Notes: generated from the letters alone by a model not told the origin. 64,000 bases of DNA from Acidobacteriota bacterium (GCA_020850715.1 JADZED010000039.1:1-64000); one strand, 5' to 3'; counted from the first letter of the stretch, positions 20,791 through 29,233 are shown. Made by a program: numbers and translations.

Positions 20791-23346
20791 TCACTTCAGG
20801 AAGATCCGCCGATAGCCTCCGGCGACGAGCGCCGAGATGTCGGCGAGCACGAGCGGCAGCCGGAAGCCGCCCGGGTACACGAGGTAGCGCGGCTCCCAGA
20901 CGGGATCGAACCGCTCCTTGAATGCGCGCAGCCCTCGGAAGTTGTAGATCGCCTCGCCGTGAGCGTACAGGAACGACGCGACCCGGTTCCAGAACGGCGC
21001 ACCCGCCGACTGCTCGATGCCTGACAGCGGCGCCATGCCCAGTTCGAACCAGTGGCAGCCCTGCCCTTTCGCCCAGAGCAGGAGGTGCGCGAACAGCGCG
21101 TCCATGACGTCCTTGGGCGCGCTCCTTCCGTAGCGCATCAGATCGGTGGAGCACTCGACGCCGCCGGCGCCCAGCCAGACGGTCGCAAACGCGACGATGC
21201 GCCCGTCGCGTTCGACGACGGCGACCGGAAAGCGGGCGACGTACTCAGGATCGAAGAAGCCCAGCGAGAAGCCCTTCTCCGCCCCGGCATGATGCTCGAG
21301 CCAATCGTCCGAGATCGCACGCAGCTGCTCCATCACGGCAGCGACCCCGTCGGCCGGGATCACGCGGAACACCCCCTGCTCCCGCGCGAGCCGGTTGACC
21401 GCATGCCGGTGCGTCCGGCCACTGCTCCCGTCGATGGAGAATGCCGCGAGGTCGACGCGGGCGTCCTCGCCCAGCTTGATGAACGTCAGGCCCATGTCGG
21501 CGTACCGGGCGAGGTGCTGGTTCGAGACCTCGTAGAACGCCGGCACCCCGCCGAAGTCGTCGCACCGCTCGACAAACAGGCGCACCATGGCACCGACCCG
21601 ATCCGGCGGTCCCACCGGGTCCCCCAGCGCGGCAAACGTGCGCCCCTGCACGGCGTACATGACAAAGGCTTTCTTCTCATCGTCGAACAGCAGCGCTTTG
21701 TCGCGCAGAAACACGAGATTGGGAAGTGTTGCCGTCTGGCTCGCGATGATCGCCGCGGCGGCCGACAGATCGTCGGCGCTCGGAGCGGGCGCTTCGTGCG
21801 GCGCGTAGCCGATGAGGCGCGCGAGGCCGAAGAGCAGCACCGTGACACCGGCGCCGACCGACGCGCGCAGCATGCGCGACGCCTCGCCGTGCAGCTCGAA
21901 CTGCCACCAGAGATCGCGCGAATACTCGACGTGCTTGAAGGCGAAGAGCCCCAGCCACAACGACCCGCTGATTGCGGCGGCGACCGCCGTGATCCAGCCG
22001 GGCGAGAAGCGTGTCTCGAAGAGCGCCGCGCGCCGGTCGAACGCGGGCCGCGCCCGCCAGAGCACGAGCAGCGTCGCGGCGAGGACCGCGGCCTCTTCGT
22101 AGTCGGCCCCCTTCAGCAGCGACGCCGCGATGCCAGCGGCCAGCGCCGTCGCGGTGAGGACGTACGCGGCATCCAGCCGGCGCGCCAGCCCCTGCGACAG
22201 CAGGAGAAGCGCCGCGCCGAGGACGCTGCCGGCGAAATGCGACAGCTCGATGACGCCGAGCGGAAGGAGCCGATCGAGAAAGCGGAGGCGGCCGGGCGCG
22301 GCCGGCGTCGCTCCCGACGCCAGCAGCACGACGCCGGCGAGAAAGGTGATCGCGGCCAGGACGCGCGGCGTCAGCTCCTCGGTCAGCCATCCCAGCGTCG
22401 CGCTCAGACGCGCCGCCTGCGATCGACGCTGGCGGAGCTCGTCGGCGACGAGCCCGACCGCCGCGACGGCGAGCGGCAGCAGGTAGTACACGGCGCGATA
22501 GACGATGAGCGCCGGCAGGAGATCGATCGAAGCGATGAACGGCTTCAGGAGCAGCGTCATCAGCCCTTCGAACACGCCCATCCCGCCCGGCACGTGGCTG
22601 GCCAGGCCGAGGAACTGCGAGGCCAGGAACGCGGCGAGCACTGCGAGATACGGGGCGCGGTCGCCGGGCAGCAGCACGTACAGGACCGTGGCCGCCATCG
22701 TCCAGTCGACGATCGAGACCGCCAGCTGCGCCAACGCGAGGCGCACCGGCGGCAGCGGCAGCTCGAAGCGGCGGACGCTGAGCGGTCCCAGCCGGAGCGC
22801 GGCCGCGGCCAGGTAGCCGAGACTGGCCAGCACGAGAAGCCACCCGACCGGGGCGATCAGCCATGGCGGCGGGAATCCGAGCGCCCGCGGGAGCGGGCTG
22901 AGCGCCAGGCTGAGCCCGCCGAGAAAGAGCAGCCCCAGCCAGAAGGTCGCGATGTACGAGAAGACAATCCTCGACAGCTCCTCGGTGCTCACGCCCCAGC
23001 GCGTGTAGAACCGGTACCGGATCGAGGCGCCAGACAGCATGCCGAACCCGACGTTGTTCGAGACGGCGTAGGCCAGCAACGACGTCGCGGCGATCCGCCG
23101 AGCCGGGAGGCGCTTGCCGAGATAGGCGAAGGCGAGGAAGTCGTAGCCGGTGAGGACCACGTAGCTGGCGGCCGTCAGGAGAATGGCGAACGCCACGCGC
23201 CACGGCGACGTGCTCGTGACCGCGGCCACCAGCCCGTGCCAGGTCATCGCCCGCAGCTCGGCGCGCAGCACCGCGAGCGACGCGAGAAAGAGGACGAGTC
23301 CGATCAGCGCGGGAAGCGCCGCGCGGGCGCGCTCGGCCGCGGTCAT
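20791..23346 (-). CDS. mprF: MprF-type aminoacyl-phosphatidylglycerol synthase/flippase
   Basis: This 851-residue membrane protein has the two-part MprF architecture. The N-terminal part has about 14 hydrophobic helices (from ALIGLVLFLASLAVL near residue 12 to about 530), including the flippase motif SHVPGGMGVFEGLM. The C-terminal cytosolic part (about 560-850) is the DUF2156 transferase, with FLRDKALLFDDEKKAFVMY, GDPVGPPD, RTHRHAVNRL and WFELGMAPLSG. MprF uses aminoacyl-tRNA to put Lys or Ala on phosphatidylglycerol and flips the product, lowering envelope negative charge. Which amino acid is used cannot be read from sequence. The ATG overlaps the TGA of the VirJ/AcvB-like gene (ATGA). Confidence 0.9.
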   Translation of the reverse strand: MTAAERARAALPALIGLVLFLASLAVLRAELRAMTWHGLVAAVTSTSPWRVAFAILLTAASYVVLTGYDFLAFAYLGKRLPARRIAATSLLAYAVSNNVGFGMLSGASIRYRFYTRWGVSTEELSRIVFSYIATFWLGLLFLGGLSLALSPLPRALGFPPPWLIAPVGWLLVLASLGYLAAAALRLGPLSVRRFELPLPPVRLALAQLAVSIVDWTMAATVLYVLLPGDRAPYLAVLAAFLASQFLGLASHVPGGMGVFEGLMTLLLKPFIASIDLLPALIVYRAVYYLLPLAVAAVGLVADELRQRRSQAARLSATLGWLTEELTPRVLAAITFLAGVVLLASGATPAAPGRLRFLDRLLPLGVIELSHFAGSVLGAALLLLSQGLARRLDAAYVLTATALAAGIAASLLKGADYEEAAVLAATLLVLWRARPAFDRRAALFETRFSPGWITAVAAAISGSLWLGLFAFKHVEYSRDLWWQFELHGEASRMLRASVGAGVTVLLFGLARLIGYAPHEAPAPSADDLSAAAAIIASQTATLPNLVFLRDKALLFDDEKKAFVMYAVQGRTFAALGDPVGPPDRVGAMVRLFVERCDDFGGVPAFYEVSNQHLARYADMGLTFIKLGEDARVDLAAFSIDGSSGRTHRHAVNRLAREQGVFRVIPADGVAAVMEQLRAISDDWLEHHAGAEKGFSLGFFDPEYVARFPVAVVERDGRIVAFATVWLGAGGVECSTDLMRYGRSAPKDVMDALFAHLLLWAKGQGCHWFELGMAPLSGIEQSAGAPFWNRVASFLYAHGEAIYNFRGLRAFKERFDPVWEPRYLVYPGGFRLPLVLADISALVAGGYRRIFLK

Positions 23347-24149
23347 TCGTGCGGCGCGTGCGCCGTCGTCCAGGCGATCGCCTCGATCAGGCGGAGGTCG
23401 AAGACCGGCAGATTGTCGCTGAAGCGATGGTTCGACGCCTCGACGATCCAGAGGCGCCTGGGCTCGCCGGCCGCAGCGAACAGCCGTTCGACTTCCTCGC
23501 GCGGTACGAACTCGTCGTGCGTCGCCTGGATGATCGCGAGCGGCAGCGGGGCCACGCGGGCAATGATCGCGGCGACGCTGAAGGTCGGCTCGTCGGGCAG
23601 GCGGTGCGTCAGGTAGGTCACCATGTCCTGCCACCGCCATCCCAGTTCGTTCAGATCGGGAAGACCCAGCCCGATCACGCCCGAGAGCTCCCGTTTGGCG
23701 TCGGGGTTGGCGGCCGCGAGGACGGAGAGGCCGGCGCCCTCGGATACGCCAATCAACAGCGGCTTCCGCCCCGTGATCCGCGTCGCCAAGGCCGTGAGCA
23801 CGCGGTAGTCACCAGGCACCTCCTCGGCGCGCAGCGTGCTCTGTCTCGACGTGAAGCTGGAGAGATAGGCCCGCGTATCGAATCCGATGGCGAAGAATCC
23901 CCGGGCGGCCAGCAGTTCGGCGACGTGCGGCGCAAGATGGATCCACCCGCCGTCGCCGCTCGAAACGATCACCGGCTCGCCCTCCGACGGCCCGTAGAGA
24001 CGGAGGGTCTGTTGCCGGCCGCGAATCGTGATCGTCTGGCGCGTCTCGGCCGTCGCCGGCCCGGCGAAGGCGATCAGCCCGGCGGCGACGAGCGCACAGA
24101 GCAGGAGACGCAAGGCTCGGCACGGCAGAGCTGGTGTTCGAGAAGCCAT
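23343..24149 (-). CDS. VirJ/AcvB-type periplasmic hydrolase (predicted aminoacyl-PG hydrolase)
   Basis: This 268-residue protein has a signal peptide to about residue 34 (ending GPATA) and an alpha/beta-hydrolase fold. SSGDGGW (63-69) is the VirJ/AcvB hallmark near the oxyanion hole. GVSEGAG gives nucleophile Ser136; HDEF places Asp212 and SNHRF His241 as the rest of a triad. In Agrobacterium AcvB and the Pseudomonas aeruginosa PA0919 protein, such enzymes remove lysine or alanine from aminoacyl-phosphatidylglycerol and are encoded beside an MprF-type synthase. Here it overlaps mprF by 4 bp and is transcribed first, which strongly supports the same job. Confidence 0.85.
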   Translation of the reverse strand: MASRTPALPCRALRLLLCALVAAGLIAFAGPATAETRQTITIRGRQQTLRLYGPSEGEPVIVSSGDGGWIHLAPHVAELLAARGFFAIGFDTRAYLSSFTSRQSTLRAEEVPGDYRVLTALATRITGRKPLLIGVSEGAGLSVLAAANPDAKRELSGVIGLGLPDLNELGWRWQDMVTYLTHRLPDEPTFSVAAIIARVAPLPLAIIQATHDEFVPREEVERLFAAAGEPRRLWIVEASNHRFSDNLPVFDLRLIEAIAWTTAHAPHE

Positions 24150-24252
24150 CGCTTCGATTGTGGCGCGGTCGGAGACGAGGAAACCGGCAGGTCTGGCAGC
24201 GGCGGTAACGGCAACCTGCGACTGGAGATTCCGCCGGGTTCGCGCGAGGAGA

Positions 24253-24332
24253 AATGGTCGGGATGACAGGATTTGAACCTGCGACCCCCTGACCCCCAGT
24301 CAGGTGCGCTAGCCAGGCTGCGCCACATCCCG
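24253..24332 (-). tRNA. tRNA-Pro (anticodon GGG), CCA encoded
   Basis: Read on the minus strand, the acceptor stem CGGGATG pairs with CATCCCG. The D arm contains GCGCAGCCTGG...GCGC. The anticodon stem CCTGA/TCAGG closes the loop CTGGGGG, with GGG at 34-36. The T loop is GGTTCAAATCC. The discriminator A is followed by genomic CCA (24255-24253). The GGG anticodon reads CCC and CCU, suited to this GC-rich genome. Confidence 0.95.
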
Positions 24333-24349
24333 ATGTCGATACTGCGTCG

Positions 24350-24399
24350 GCAGGCCTGAAGGCCTGCACGACGGCGGCAGCAGGCGGGCTTGAAGGCCC
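24350..24399. repeat. Two palindromes with a CTTGAAGG/CCTGAAGG core
   Basis: GCAGGCCT-GA-AGGCCTGC (24350-24367) is a perfect 8 bp stem with a 2-base loop. Nineteen bases on, GGGCTT-GA-AGGCCC (24386-24399) is a similar stem with one G-T pair. They lie between the stop of the MerR-like gene and the 5' end of tRNA-Pro, so they can serve as a terminator. The common TGAAGGCC core suggests a dispersed repeat family. Confidence 0.55.
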
Positions 24400-24424
24400 C
24401 CCACCACGAATGTCATCGTCAATC

Positions 24425-24940
24425 TTACGCCGAACGCTTCCGTCGCGGGTGACTTCGGGCAGCCGGACTCTTCCCCCGCCCTTTGCCGGGGCTCATCGGC
24501 ATCGGCCGCACCCGCGGGGCCGGCGGCCGCGGCGGCGTCAGCCGCAGTTCGGGCACCGCACCGCGCCCGCCGAGCAGATCCAGAATCGCGCGGAGTCCGC
24601 GCTTGATGTCCGTCAGCCGCTCGCGCGCGTTCTGGCCGATCAGCGCCTCGATCGCCGGCGCGTCGGCTCCGACCGGCATCTCCTCTTCCTCGAGGCGTCG
24701 CCGTGCGCCCGCAAGCGTCAGCCCTTCGACCAGCAGCAGATGACGGATGCGCAGCACCTGCTCGACGTCCGCGCGCCGGTACACGCGCGCGCCGCCGGCG
24801 GCCTTGGCCACGCCCAGCGCCGGGAACTCCGATTCCCACGTGCGCAGCACGTAGGGCTGCACCTTCAGCAGCTCGCACACCTCCGACGCCTTGAACAGCG
24901 CCCGGTTCGGAATCTCGATCGGCGCAGGGGCTTCTGCCAC
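24425..24940 (-). CDS. MerR-family-like DNA-binding regulator
   Basis: This 171-residue protein has a MerR-type winged helix-turn-helix at about residues 15-75: LFKASEVCELLKVQPYVLR, then the wing GGARVYRRADVEQVLRIR. A helical stretch follows (TLAGARRRLEEEE), and an extended Pro/Arg/Lys-rich tail (from about residue 133, ending HPRRKRSA) could bind nucleic acid non-specifically. The effector domain is too short to suggest a ligand. The start is GTG at 24940; no ATG is in frame nearby, and the family N-terminus begins just after it. It follows the KimA-type transporter by 35 bp on the same strand and may be co-transcribed, which would put it under the same riboswitch (inference). Confidence 0.78.
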   Translation of the reverse strand: MAEAPAPIEIPNRALFKASEVCELLKVQPYVLRTWESEFPALGVAKAAGGARVYRRADVEQVLRIRHLLLVEGLTLAGARRRLEEEEMPVGADAPAIEALIGQNARERLTDIKRGLRAILDLLGGRGAVPELRLTPPRPPAPRVRPMPMSPGKGRGKSPAARSHPRRKRSA

Positions 24941-24975
24941 GGGAATGCCGGCAAGTATAACAAACGGCAGGCCGT

Positions 24976-26814
24976 TCAGTGCTTCAAGTGGAACGGCACG
25001 CTGGTGACGACGATGTTGGGCCGGAACAGGAGCGCGCCCTTGATGAGCAGCGCCCGCTGATTGTGAAACACGTTGTGCCACCAGCGGGCCGGCACGAACT
25101 CCGGCAGCACGATCGTGATGTAGTCGCCCGGGTGTCCGCGCGCGATGCGATCGATGTACTCGAGGAGCGGCTCCATCAGCGACCGGTACGGCGAATCGAG
25201 GACGACCAGCCGGACGTCCGGCTCCCAGCGCGGCCACTCCTCCTTCAGGTGCTCGGTCGCCGCCGCGTCCATCCCGACGTAGACGGCGCGCACGTCGGGC
25301 GACAGCGACTTCGCGTAGCTGACCGCCTCGATGACCGAGCGGTGCAGCCCGCCGATCGGCACGAGCACCGTGTTGCGCCGCGGTTCGGGCGGCACGTAGT
25401 TCTTCAGCGAGAGCTGCTCGGCGACCCGCGCATAGTGCCGCCTGGTCTGGCGGAACAGCACGACGTTGAAGGGAATCAGGATCAGGATGATCCAGGCGCC
25501 CTCGTGCGCCTTGGTCACCGCGACGACGATCAGCACGATCCCGGTCACCAGCGCGCCAAAGCCGTTCACCAGCGCCTGCCGCCGCCAGCCGCGCGGCCGC
25601 AGGCGGCGCCACCGCACCACCATGCCGGCCTGCGAGGCCGTGAACGAGACGAACACGCCGATCATGTACAACGGGATGAGCGAGTGGGTGTCGCCGCCGA
25701 ACGCCACCAGCAGGATGCCGGCAAACAGGCTGAGGCCGACGATGCCGTTGGAGAACGCGAGGCGGTCGCCCTGATTGGCGAGTTGGCGCGGGACGTAGCC
25801 GTGGCGCGCGAGAATCGATGCGAGCCGCGGAAAGTCGGCATAGGCCGTGTTCGCCGCCAACACCAGGATCAGCGTCGTCGACGCCTGCATCAGGTAGTAC
25901 GCGATGCCGCGCTCGCCGAACACGCCGCGCGCGAGCTGCGAGACGACCGTCTCGGTCTGGCTGGGGATGATCTGATACGCGTGGGCGAGCAGCGTGATAC
26001 CGAGAAACATCGTGATGGCCAGCGCTGCCATCGCCAGCATCGTCGCGGCCGCGTTGCGGGCCTCGGGCGGTTTGAACGATGGCACGCCGTCGGAGACCGC
26101 CTCGATGCCCGTCATCGCCGTGCACCCGTTGGAGAATGCCGTGAGCAGCAGGAACAGCGTGAGCGACGCGCCGGGCGACGGCAGCGGATTGACGGGCGTG
26201 ACGGGCAAAACCGTTCCCGCGGCGACGCGCCACGCCCCGACTCCGACCAATGTGAGCGTCGTGATGATGAAGAAGTAGGTCGGGACGGCGAAGATGCGCC
26301 CCGACTCCTTCGTGCCTCGGAGGTTGCCGACCATGAGCACGAATACGAGCCCCAGCGCGAGCTCGACCCGGTTCACGTGCCAGTTCGGCAACGCCGACGT
26401 CACCGCCGCCACGCCAGCCGCGATGCTGACCGCGACGGTCAGGATGTAGTCGATCAACAGCGACGCAGCGGCAATCAGCGCTGGCAGCTCGCCAAGGTTC
26501 TCCTTCGCGACCAGGAACGCGCCGCCCCCCTGCGGATAGGCGAAGATCGTCTGACGATACGAGAAGACCACGATCGCCAGGATGGCCGCAATGACGAAGG
26601 AGATCGGGCTCGCGAGGGCGAGCGCACCCGCTCCAGCCAGCAGGAGCACGCGCAGCACTTCCTCGGTCGCGTACGCGACCGAGGAGAGCGCGTCCGACGA
26701 GAGAATCGCGAGCCCCGTCACCCGCGACAGCCGCTCGTGGTGCGCCAGGTGAGAAGGGATCGGCCGGCCGACGAGAAACCGCTTGAGCTGCGAGAGGAGT
26801 CCTTCTTCGGGCAC
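24976..26814 (-). CDS. kimA: KimA (YdaO)-type high-affinity potassium importer, APC superfamily
   Basis: This 612-residue protein has about 12 membrane helices (residues about 35-440) and a cytosolic C-terminal domain (about 450-612). It carries KimA landmarks: LKRFLVGRPIPSH, AILSSDALSSVAYATEEVL, SYRQTIFAYPQGGGAFLVAK, GCTAMTGIEAVSDGVP and the terminal SVPFHLKH. The C-terminal domain has the universal-stress-like VLVPIGGLHRSVIEAVSYAK. Bacillus subtilis KimA is a proton-coupled K+ importer inhibited by c-di-AMP and controlled by a c-di-AMP riboswitch; the same element precedes this gene. I chose GTG 26814 because GGAAGG lies just before it; a TTG at 26826 would abut the riboswitch. Confidence 0.88.
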   Translation of the reverse strand: MPEEGLLSQLKRFLVGRPIPSHLAHHERLSRVTGLAILSSDALSSVAYATEEVLRVLLLAGAGALALASPISFVIAAILAIVVFSYRQTIFAYPQGGGAFLVAKENLGELPALIAAASLLIDYILTVAVSIAAGVAAVTSALPNWHVNRVELALGLVFVLMVGNLRGTKESGRIFAVPTYFFIITTLTLVGVGAWRVAAGTVLPVTPVNPLPSPGASLTLFLLLTAFSNGCTAMTGIEAVSDGVPSFKPPEARNAAATMLAMAALAITMFLGITLLAHAYQIIPSQTETVVSQLARGVFGERGIAYYLMQASTTLILVLAANTAYADFPRLASILARHGYVPRQLANQGDRLAFSNGIVGLSLFAGILLVAFGGDTHSLIPLYMIGVFVSFTASQAGMVVRWRRLRPRGWRRQALVNGFGALVTGIVLIVVAVTKAHEGAWIILILIPFNVVLFRQTRRHYARVAEQLSLKNYVPPEPRRNTVLVPIGGLHRSVIEAVSYAKSLSPDVRAVYVGMDAAATEHLKEEWPRWEPDVRLVVLDSPYRSLMEPLLEYIDRIARGHPGDYITIVLPEFVPARWWHNVFHNQRALLIKGALLFRPNIVVTSVPFHLKH

Positions 26815-26827
26815 GAATCCTTCCAAC

Positions 26828-26966
26828 GGCCGGCGGGGTTAGCTGTCGGGCTCGGACTCGGAAGTGTCCTACGGCGTCGCGCCGGCCGGTACAGCCCGCG
26901 CGGCCGATACGCCCCAGATCTCCTGGTTCCCCCGCGCCCCGCGCAATGGCGGAGCTTGAGCCAAAC
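26828..26966 (-). promoter_or_regulatory. c-di-AMP (ydaO/yuaA) riboswitch controlling kimA
   Basis: On the minus strand the conserved ydaO blocks occur in order. These are CGGGGGAACCAGG (about 26934-26922), TGGGGCGTATC (about 26916-26906), CCGTAGGACACTTCCGAGTC (about 26873-26854), and the hallmark CCCGACAGCTAACCCCG (about 26850-26834). CGGGG before GAACC can pair with CCCCG after CTAAC, as in characterised members. The element ends about 10 bases before the GGAAGG Shine-Dalgarno of kimA. In known cases c-di-AMP binding turns expression off. I could not draw the terminal P1 stem with certainty, so the 5' boundary is approximate. Confidence 0.88.
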
Positions 26967-26970
26967 GACG

Positions 26971-27000
26971 ACGATACGCTTGCCGCAATCGCCCTGTCAA
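26971..27000 (-). promoter_or_regulatory. Promoter for the riboswitch-kimA transcript
   Basis: TTGACA (27000-26995) and TATCGT (26976-26971) are 18 bp apart on the minus strand. The expected start, near 26964, falls just at the 5' side of the riboswitch, as it should. Confidence 0.65.
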
Positions 27001-27026
27001 CGCCTCACCGCCCCGCCTCACCGCCC
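27001..27026. repeat. 13 bp direct repeat upstream of kimA promoter
   Basis: CGCCTCACCGCCC occurs twice head to tail immediately upstream of the kimA -35 box. It could be an activator or repressor site, or simple slippage. The remaining sequence to 27254 shows no gene and probably holds the promoter for the rightward methyltransferase. Confidence 0.5.
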
Positions 27027-27254
27027 CCGGTAGTGGTCAAGTTTCACGCAGCCTCTGACACAGCGACACCAGATGTCCAGACCGATGTCTCCTTTTCGCC
27101 GAGTTCATCGTCATCGAGCCAGAGACGTGAGCGTTGAGGGTGCCCAGCCCGGGGAAGACCCATCGCCGTACCGCTTCGCCGCGCCATTCGGTCGACTACC
27201 AAACACGACGCGTACGCCGCGACCGCGGGCACAAGATATGGTATTGTTCGCGTG

Positions 27255-28469
27255 ATGCCGAGCAGAAATGGCGAAGGTCTCTCGACGGTGGGGCTCTTCG
27301 CAGGGATCGGCGGCATTGAGCGGGGTTTAGAACTCGCGGGCCACCGCAACGTCCTTCTTTGCGAAATCGATCCCGGCGCGCGGAAGGTCCTCGAACACCA
27401 CTTCGACGCGAAGATCGAGCGCGACATCCGTCGCATGAGCGCGACGTTCCCGAAGGTCGACTTGATCGCCGCGGGATTCCCATGCCAGGACCTCAGCCAA
27501 GCGGGTGCGACCGCCGGAATCACTGGCAAGCAGTCGCGCCTTGTCGGCGAAATTTTCAAACGGCTAAGAAACAAGAAGAGCGGTCCACGCTGGTTGTTGC
27601 TCGAGAATGTCCCGTTCATGTTGCAGCTCGAACGCGGCAGGGCGATGAGATACCTCGTCGACGAGCTCGAAAGTCTTGGCTTCATGTGGGCGTATCGTAT
27701 TGTCGACGCCCGCGCGTTCGGGATTCCGCAGCGTCGCCAGCGAGTTCTGCTGCTGGCGTCGAGGAGGGAAGACCCTCGGCCAGTACTGTTCGGATGCGAA
27801 GGCGGCGAGCATCTGGCGACCTTCTCGCCTGACCGTCTCTGCGGCTTCTACTGGACCGAGGGCCTGCGCGGGCTTGGCTGGGCGGTCGACGCCGTGCCGA
27901 CACTGAAGGGCGGATCGACGATTGGCATCCCGTCGCCGCCGGCGATTTGGGATCCTCTCGACGGGTCGATCTCCACTCCGGACATCCGTGACGCCGAACG
28001 GCTCCAAGGCTTGGAGCCGGATTGGACATGTTCGGCCCTGACAGATCGCGGCGTTCGCCGGGGCCATCGGTGGAAGCTCGTTGGAAACGCGGTCAGCGTG
28101 TCGGTCGCACGGTGGATTGGCGATCGCCTCGCGCTCCCACGTGGTGACATTCCGGCATGCGCCGCATTGCAGCGCGGTGTCGCGTGGCCCCGCGCTGCAT
28201 GGGGCCACCAAGGCAAGGTGTATTCCGTTGACGTGTCGACTTGGCCCGCCAGAGAGCCGGCGATTCCCCTTCGAGAGTTTCTGCGGTTCCCACGCTCGCC
28301 GCTCTCTCACCGTGCTGCGGCAGGGTTTCTGAGCCGCGCGAAGGTGAGCGGCTTGCGCTTCGAAGATGGCTTCTTGAACGATGTAGGTCGGCACGTGGAC
28401 CATATGGCCCGGTCCCATTCCACTCGACATGCCATCGAAGTCGCCGAAGAGCAACCAGCCTACGCCTGA
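27255..28469 (+). CDS. DNA (cytosine-5) methyltransferase of a restriction-modification system
   Basis: This 404-residue protein has the ordered C5-methyltransferase motifs. Motif I is GLFAGIGGIERG (about 13-24), motif IV GFPCQDLSQAG with catalytic Cys77, and motif VI LLENV (115-119). Motif VIII is GIPQRRQRV (about 156-164), with a target-recognition region to about 270 and motif X GNAVSVSVARWIG. About 110 residues follow motif X (with PLREFLRF and GFLSRAKVSGLRF), longer than a minimal enzyme. It modifies the cognate restriction site; the sequence recognised cannot be read. The next gene overlaps it by 41 bp and a Vsr follows. Base composition is visibly less GC-rich than flanking genes, consistent with horizontal gain. 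Confidence 0.92.
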   Translation: MPSRNGEGLSTVGLFAGIGGIERGLELAGHRNVLLCEIDPGARKVLEHHFDAKIERDIRRMSATFPKVDLIAAGFPCQDLSQAGATAGITGKQSRLVGEIFKRLRNKKSGPRWLLLENVPFMLQLERGRAMRYLVDELESLGFMWAYRIVDARAFGIPQRRQRVLLLASRREDPRPVLFGCEGGEHLATFSPDRLCGFYWTEGLRGLGWAVDAVPTLKGGSTIGIPSPPAIWDPLDGSISTPDIRDAERLQGLEPDWTCSALTDRGVRRGHRWKLVGNAVSVSVARWIGDRLALPRGDIPACAALQRGVAWPRAAWGHQGKVYSVDVSTWPAREPAIPLREFLRFPRSPLSHRAAAGFLSRAKVSGLRFEDGFLNDVGRHVDHMARSHSTRHAIEVAEEQPAYA

Positions 28470-29217
28470 CGGCGTCAAGGTGATCGCCGATGTGCTCGAG
28501 GCGTCAGCGCCGCGCCCCGAGCGATCGGACGCGGTAGGTGAGAAGAACCAATATGCGGTGCGATTCGCGGATCACATGGCCGCGCGAATTGCAGCCGATC
28601 TCTCGCCACGTCTGGGCGACATTCAAGCCACGACAAAGCGCAACGCGGGATCGGTTCGCGGCAAGAAGCAACTCGACATCAATTTCAGCACGCCGCAGCT
28701 GGGGTTGGCGCTCGGAATCTCGCTGAAGTCCGTGCATCTCCGCGACGTCAAGGGCGCGGAACGGTACACGCACAACATGAAGCGCAATGAAGAGGAGCTT
28801 CGCATCGAGGCGAGTGGTTACCATAAGCGGCAACCGTACGCAGTAATGATTGGCGTCTTGTTCCTTCCCTTCGATAGCGCCGACGACGGGAAGAAGGACA
28901 ACCCCTCTTCGTTTGGATCATGGGTTCGGCATCTTCGTCCGTATGCCGGCCGTGATGAACCGACAGACGAGATCGACAGGTTCGAGAAGATCTACATCGC
29001 GCTATACGAACCAGACGGTACCGACCTCCGGTTCTTCGACGTCCAAAGGGACCCGCCCAAGAACGGACGGCCCGCAGAGCTGCTCGATTACGGCCAGTTT
29101 CTTGACGCGGTCTATCGCGAGTACCTGTGGCGGAACGAGGCGGATTTCAGGTGGGCCGAAGGTGAAGAAGAGCCGCTCGAGGTCGAAGAGTTCCCGTCCG
29201 ACGACGAGGAGACCTGA
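28429..29217 (+). CDS. Candidate type II restriction endonuclease (unrecognised family)
   Basis: This is a 262-residue protein of no family I can name. Its position between a C5 methyltransferase (41 bp overlap) and vsr is where the cognate endonuclease is expected. Residues 78-103 (GKKQLDINFSTPQLGLALGI, then SLKSVH) offer a possible PD-(D/E)xK-like site: Asp83 and the beta-strand ISLKS with Lys100, with Ser in place of the usual acidic residue. EEELRIEASGYHKRQPYAVM follows. The last 20 residues are strongly acidic (EEEPLEVEEFPSDDEE). Start ATG 28429 is inside the methyltransferase end; GTG at 28474 is an alternative. The nuclease assignment is from context plus a weak motif. Confidence 0.65.
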   Translation: MPSKSPKSNQPTPDGVKVIADVLEASAPRPERSDAVGEKNQYAVRFADHMAARIAADLSPRLGDIQATTKRNAGSVRGKKQLDINFSTPQLGLALGISLKSVHLRDVKGAERYTHNMKRNEEELRIEASGYHKRQPYAVMIGVLFLPFDSADDGKKDNPSSFGSWVRHLRPYAGRDEPTDEIDRFEKIYIALYEPDGTDLRFFDVQRDPPKNGRPAELLDYGQFLDAVYREYLWRNEADFRWAEGEEEPLEVEEFPSDDEET

Positions 29218-29233
29218 AGCTTCATCCGAACAC

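Noticed and set aside
24028-24276. Plus-strand open frame overlapping tRNA-Pro
   Set aside because: It runs antisense to the hydrolase gene start and into the tRNA, with no domain or ribosome site.
26828-26966. Rho-independent terminator or another riboswitch class instead of ydaO
   Set aside because: The order of GGGGAACC, GGGGCGTATC, GTAGG and CCCGACAGCTAACCCCG blocks fits ydaO, and the downstream gene is the classical target.
27044-27250. Possible transposon end (TAGTGGTCAAGTTTC near 27031) bordering the restriction-modification island
   Set aside because: No matching inverted copy was found at the right edge near 29641-29773 and no transposase is present.
28850-29233. Longer Vsr start reaching into the candidate endonuclease gene
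   Set aside because: The added residues are an out-of-frame reading of the overlapping gene; family similarity begins only near 29234.
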